Assembly: GCA_900095095.1 (NCBI GenBank)
Contig: FMBT01000712.1
Location: forward strand, 1 to 20,755
Length of the DNA stretch: 20,755 nucleotides
Origin: Fragilariopsis cylindrus CCMP1102
Lineage: Eukaryota > Bacillariophyta > Bacillariophyceae > Bacillariales > Bacillariaceae
Reading direction: 5' to 3'
The notes below the pieces were generated by a model that was not told the origin of the DNA, ran no database searches, and saw only the letters and a list, made by a program, of their open reading frames with translations. This document shows positions 20,454 through 20,755 of the stretch, one piece after another. The position numbers and the translations under genes were made by a program. Numbering within the stretch: position 1 is the first letter of the stretch; each line of letters starts with the position of its first letter.

Positions 20454-20755
20454 AACAATCTATTCATCCATCTGTTTAGGATGGTTTCTACTCTCACCGG
20501 ATTACTACCCAGGTATACATGCTACTCGCTATACAATAATGTTTGGATCACATATTGCAAAATCATTGCATATATGTGTGAAGCAATTGGCGACGCTATC
20601 ATAACAGCTGGTGAAACAATCATGGAGATCGATTCCATTATATTCAATAAAATTAACTACATCAACCCGATCTACAATGTGCTTCAAGATTTGAGCACAC
20701 GCTTTCTAGACTTAATATTTTCACCCATCCAATCATTGGGATGCGTCCAAAATCC
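20454..20755 (+). CDS. Partial open frame running off the right edge
   Basis: The frame is open for 100 codons from just after a TAA at 20451-20453 to the end of the window; the first ATG is 20481. It reads as helical and Ile/Asn-rich, with segments such as AYMCEAIGDAIITAGETIME and KINYINPIYNVLQDLSTRFL. The uninterrupted length in AT-rich DNA and the helix-like pattern suggest coding. It may be the next part of the retroelement polyprotein after another frameshift, or a separate gene. Family unknown. Confidence 0.4.

Larger units (their letters stand above)
17609..20755 (+). mobile_element. LTR-retrotransposon-like element, right end outside window
   Basis: A Gag-like ORF at 18100-20100 follows a candidate 5' LTR. 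The left boundary at 17609 is where a host repeat copy is cut off. No protease, integrase, reverse transcriptase or RNase H motif appears before the window ends, so the class is not proven. I favour a copia-type diatom element because of the resemblance of the ORF to Gag regions of such elements. The right LTR would lie beyond the window. Confidence 0.55.

Overview
The window looks like nuclear DNA from a diatom, possibly a pennate one. The strongest evidence is a silicon transporter on the minus strand at 1200-2926, with both EGxQ/GRQ motif pairs and a CMLD motif. Supporting evidence is five CCCTAA telomere-type repeats, short phase-0 GT-AG introns of about 100-290 bases, Cys-rich secreted and 7TM proteins of a kind I associate with diatoms, and a Gag-like retroelement protein. 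The sequence is AT-rich with long, gene-poor spacers, so gene density is low.

Layout. 1-1199: no gene, one 54-bp-period duplication. 1200-2926 (-): silicon transporter, broken by a single-base frameshift. 2927-5466: no gene; holds an interstitial telomeric repeat (4259-4290), a nearby inverted repeat and a perfect 20-nt palindrome. 5467-7393 (+): three-exon seven-transmembrane receptor-like gene with a Cys-rich ectodomain. 7801-8816 (-): two-exon secreted Cys-rich protein with a duplicated domain, a Ser/Thr/Pro linker and a C-terminal Cys-rich domain. 8817-11215: no gene seen. 11216-13088 (-): two-exon tandem HMG-box protein with a very long prion-like low-complexity tail, again with a one-base frameshift. 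13089-15429: no gene; one good hairpin. 15430-16206 (+): secreted acidic protein with five collagen-like GIP-GID-GID runs. 17153-17608: tandem repeats. 17609-20755: an LTR-retroelement candidate running off the right edge, with a 666-residue Gag-like ORF and a frameshifted downstream region.

The genes do not form an operon or an obvious pathway; silicon uptake, surface sensing, secreted/cell-wall proteins and chromatin organisation simply lie side by side. Two themes stand out. First, four places (two host genes, two in the retroelement) need a one-base correction to keep the expected reading frame, all in or beside short runs, which suggests consensus sequencing error or collapsed alleles as much as real decay. 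Second, the retroelement's 5' end falls exactly where a 145-bp repeat copy is cut off, which supports a nested insertion. I see no CRISPR array, rRNA or tRNA. The best candidates for undescribed biology are the GID-repeat secreted protein, the three-CC ectodomain receptor, and the unrecognised region downstream of the Gag-like ORF.
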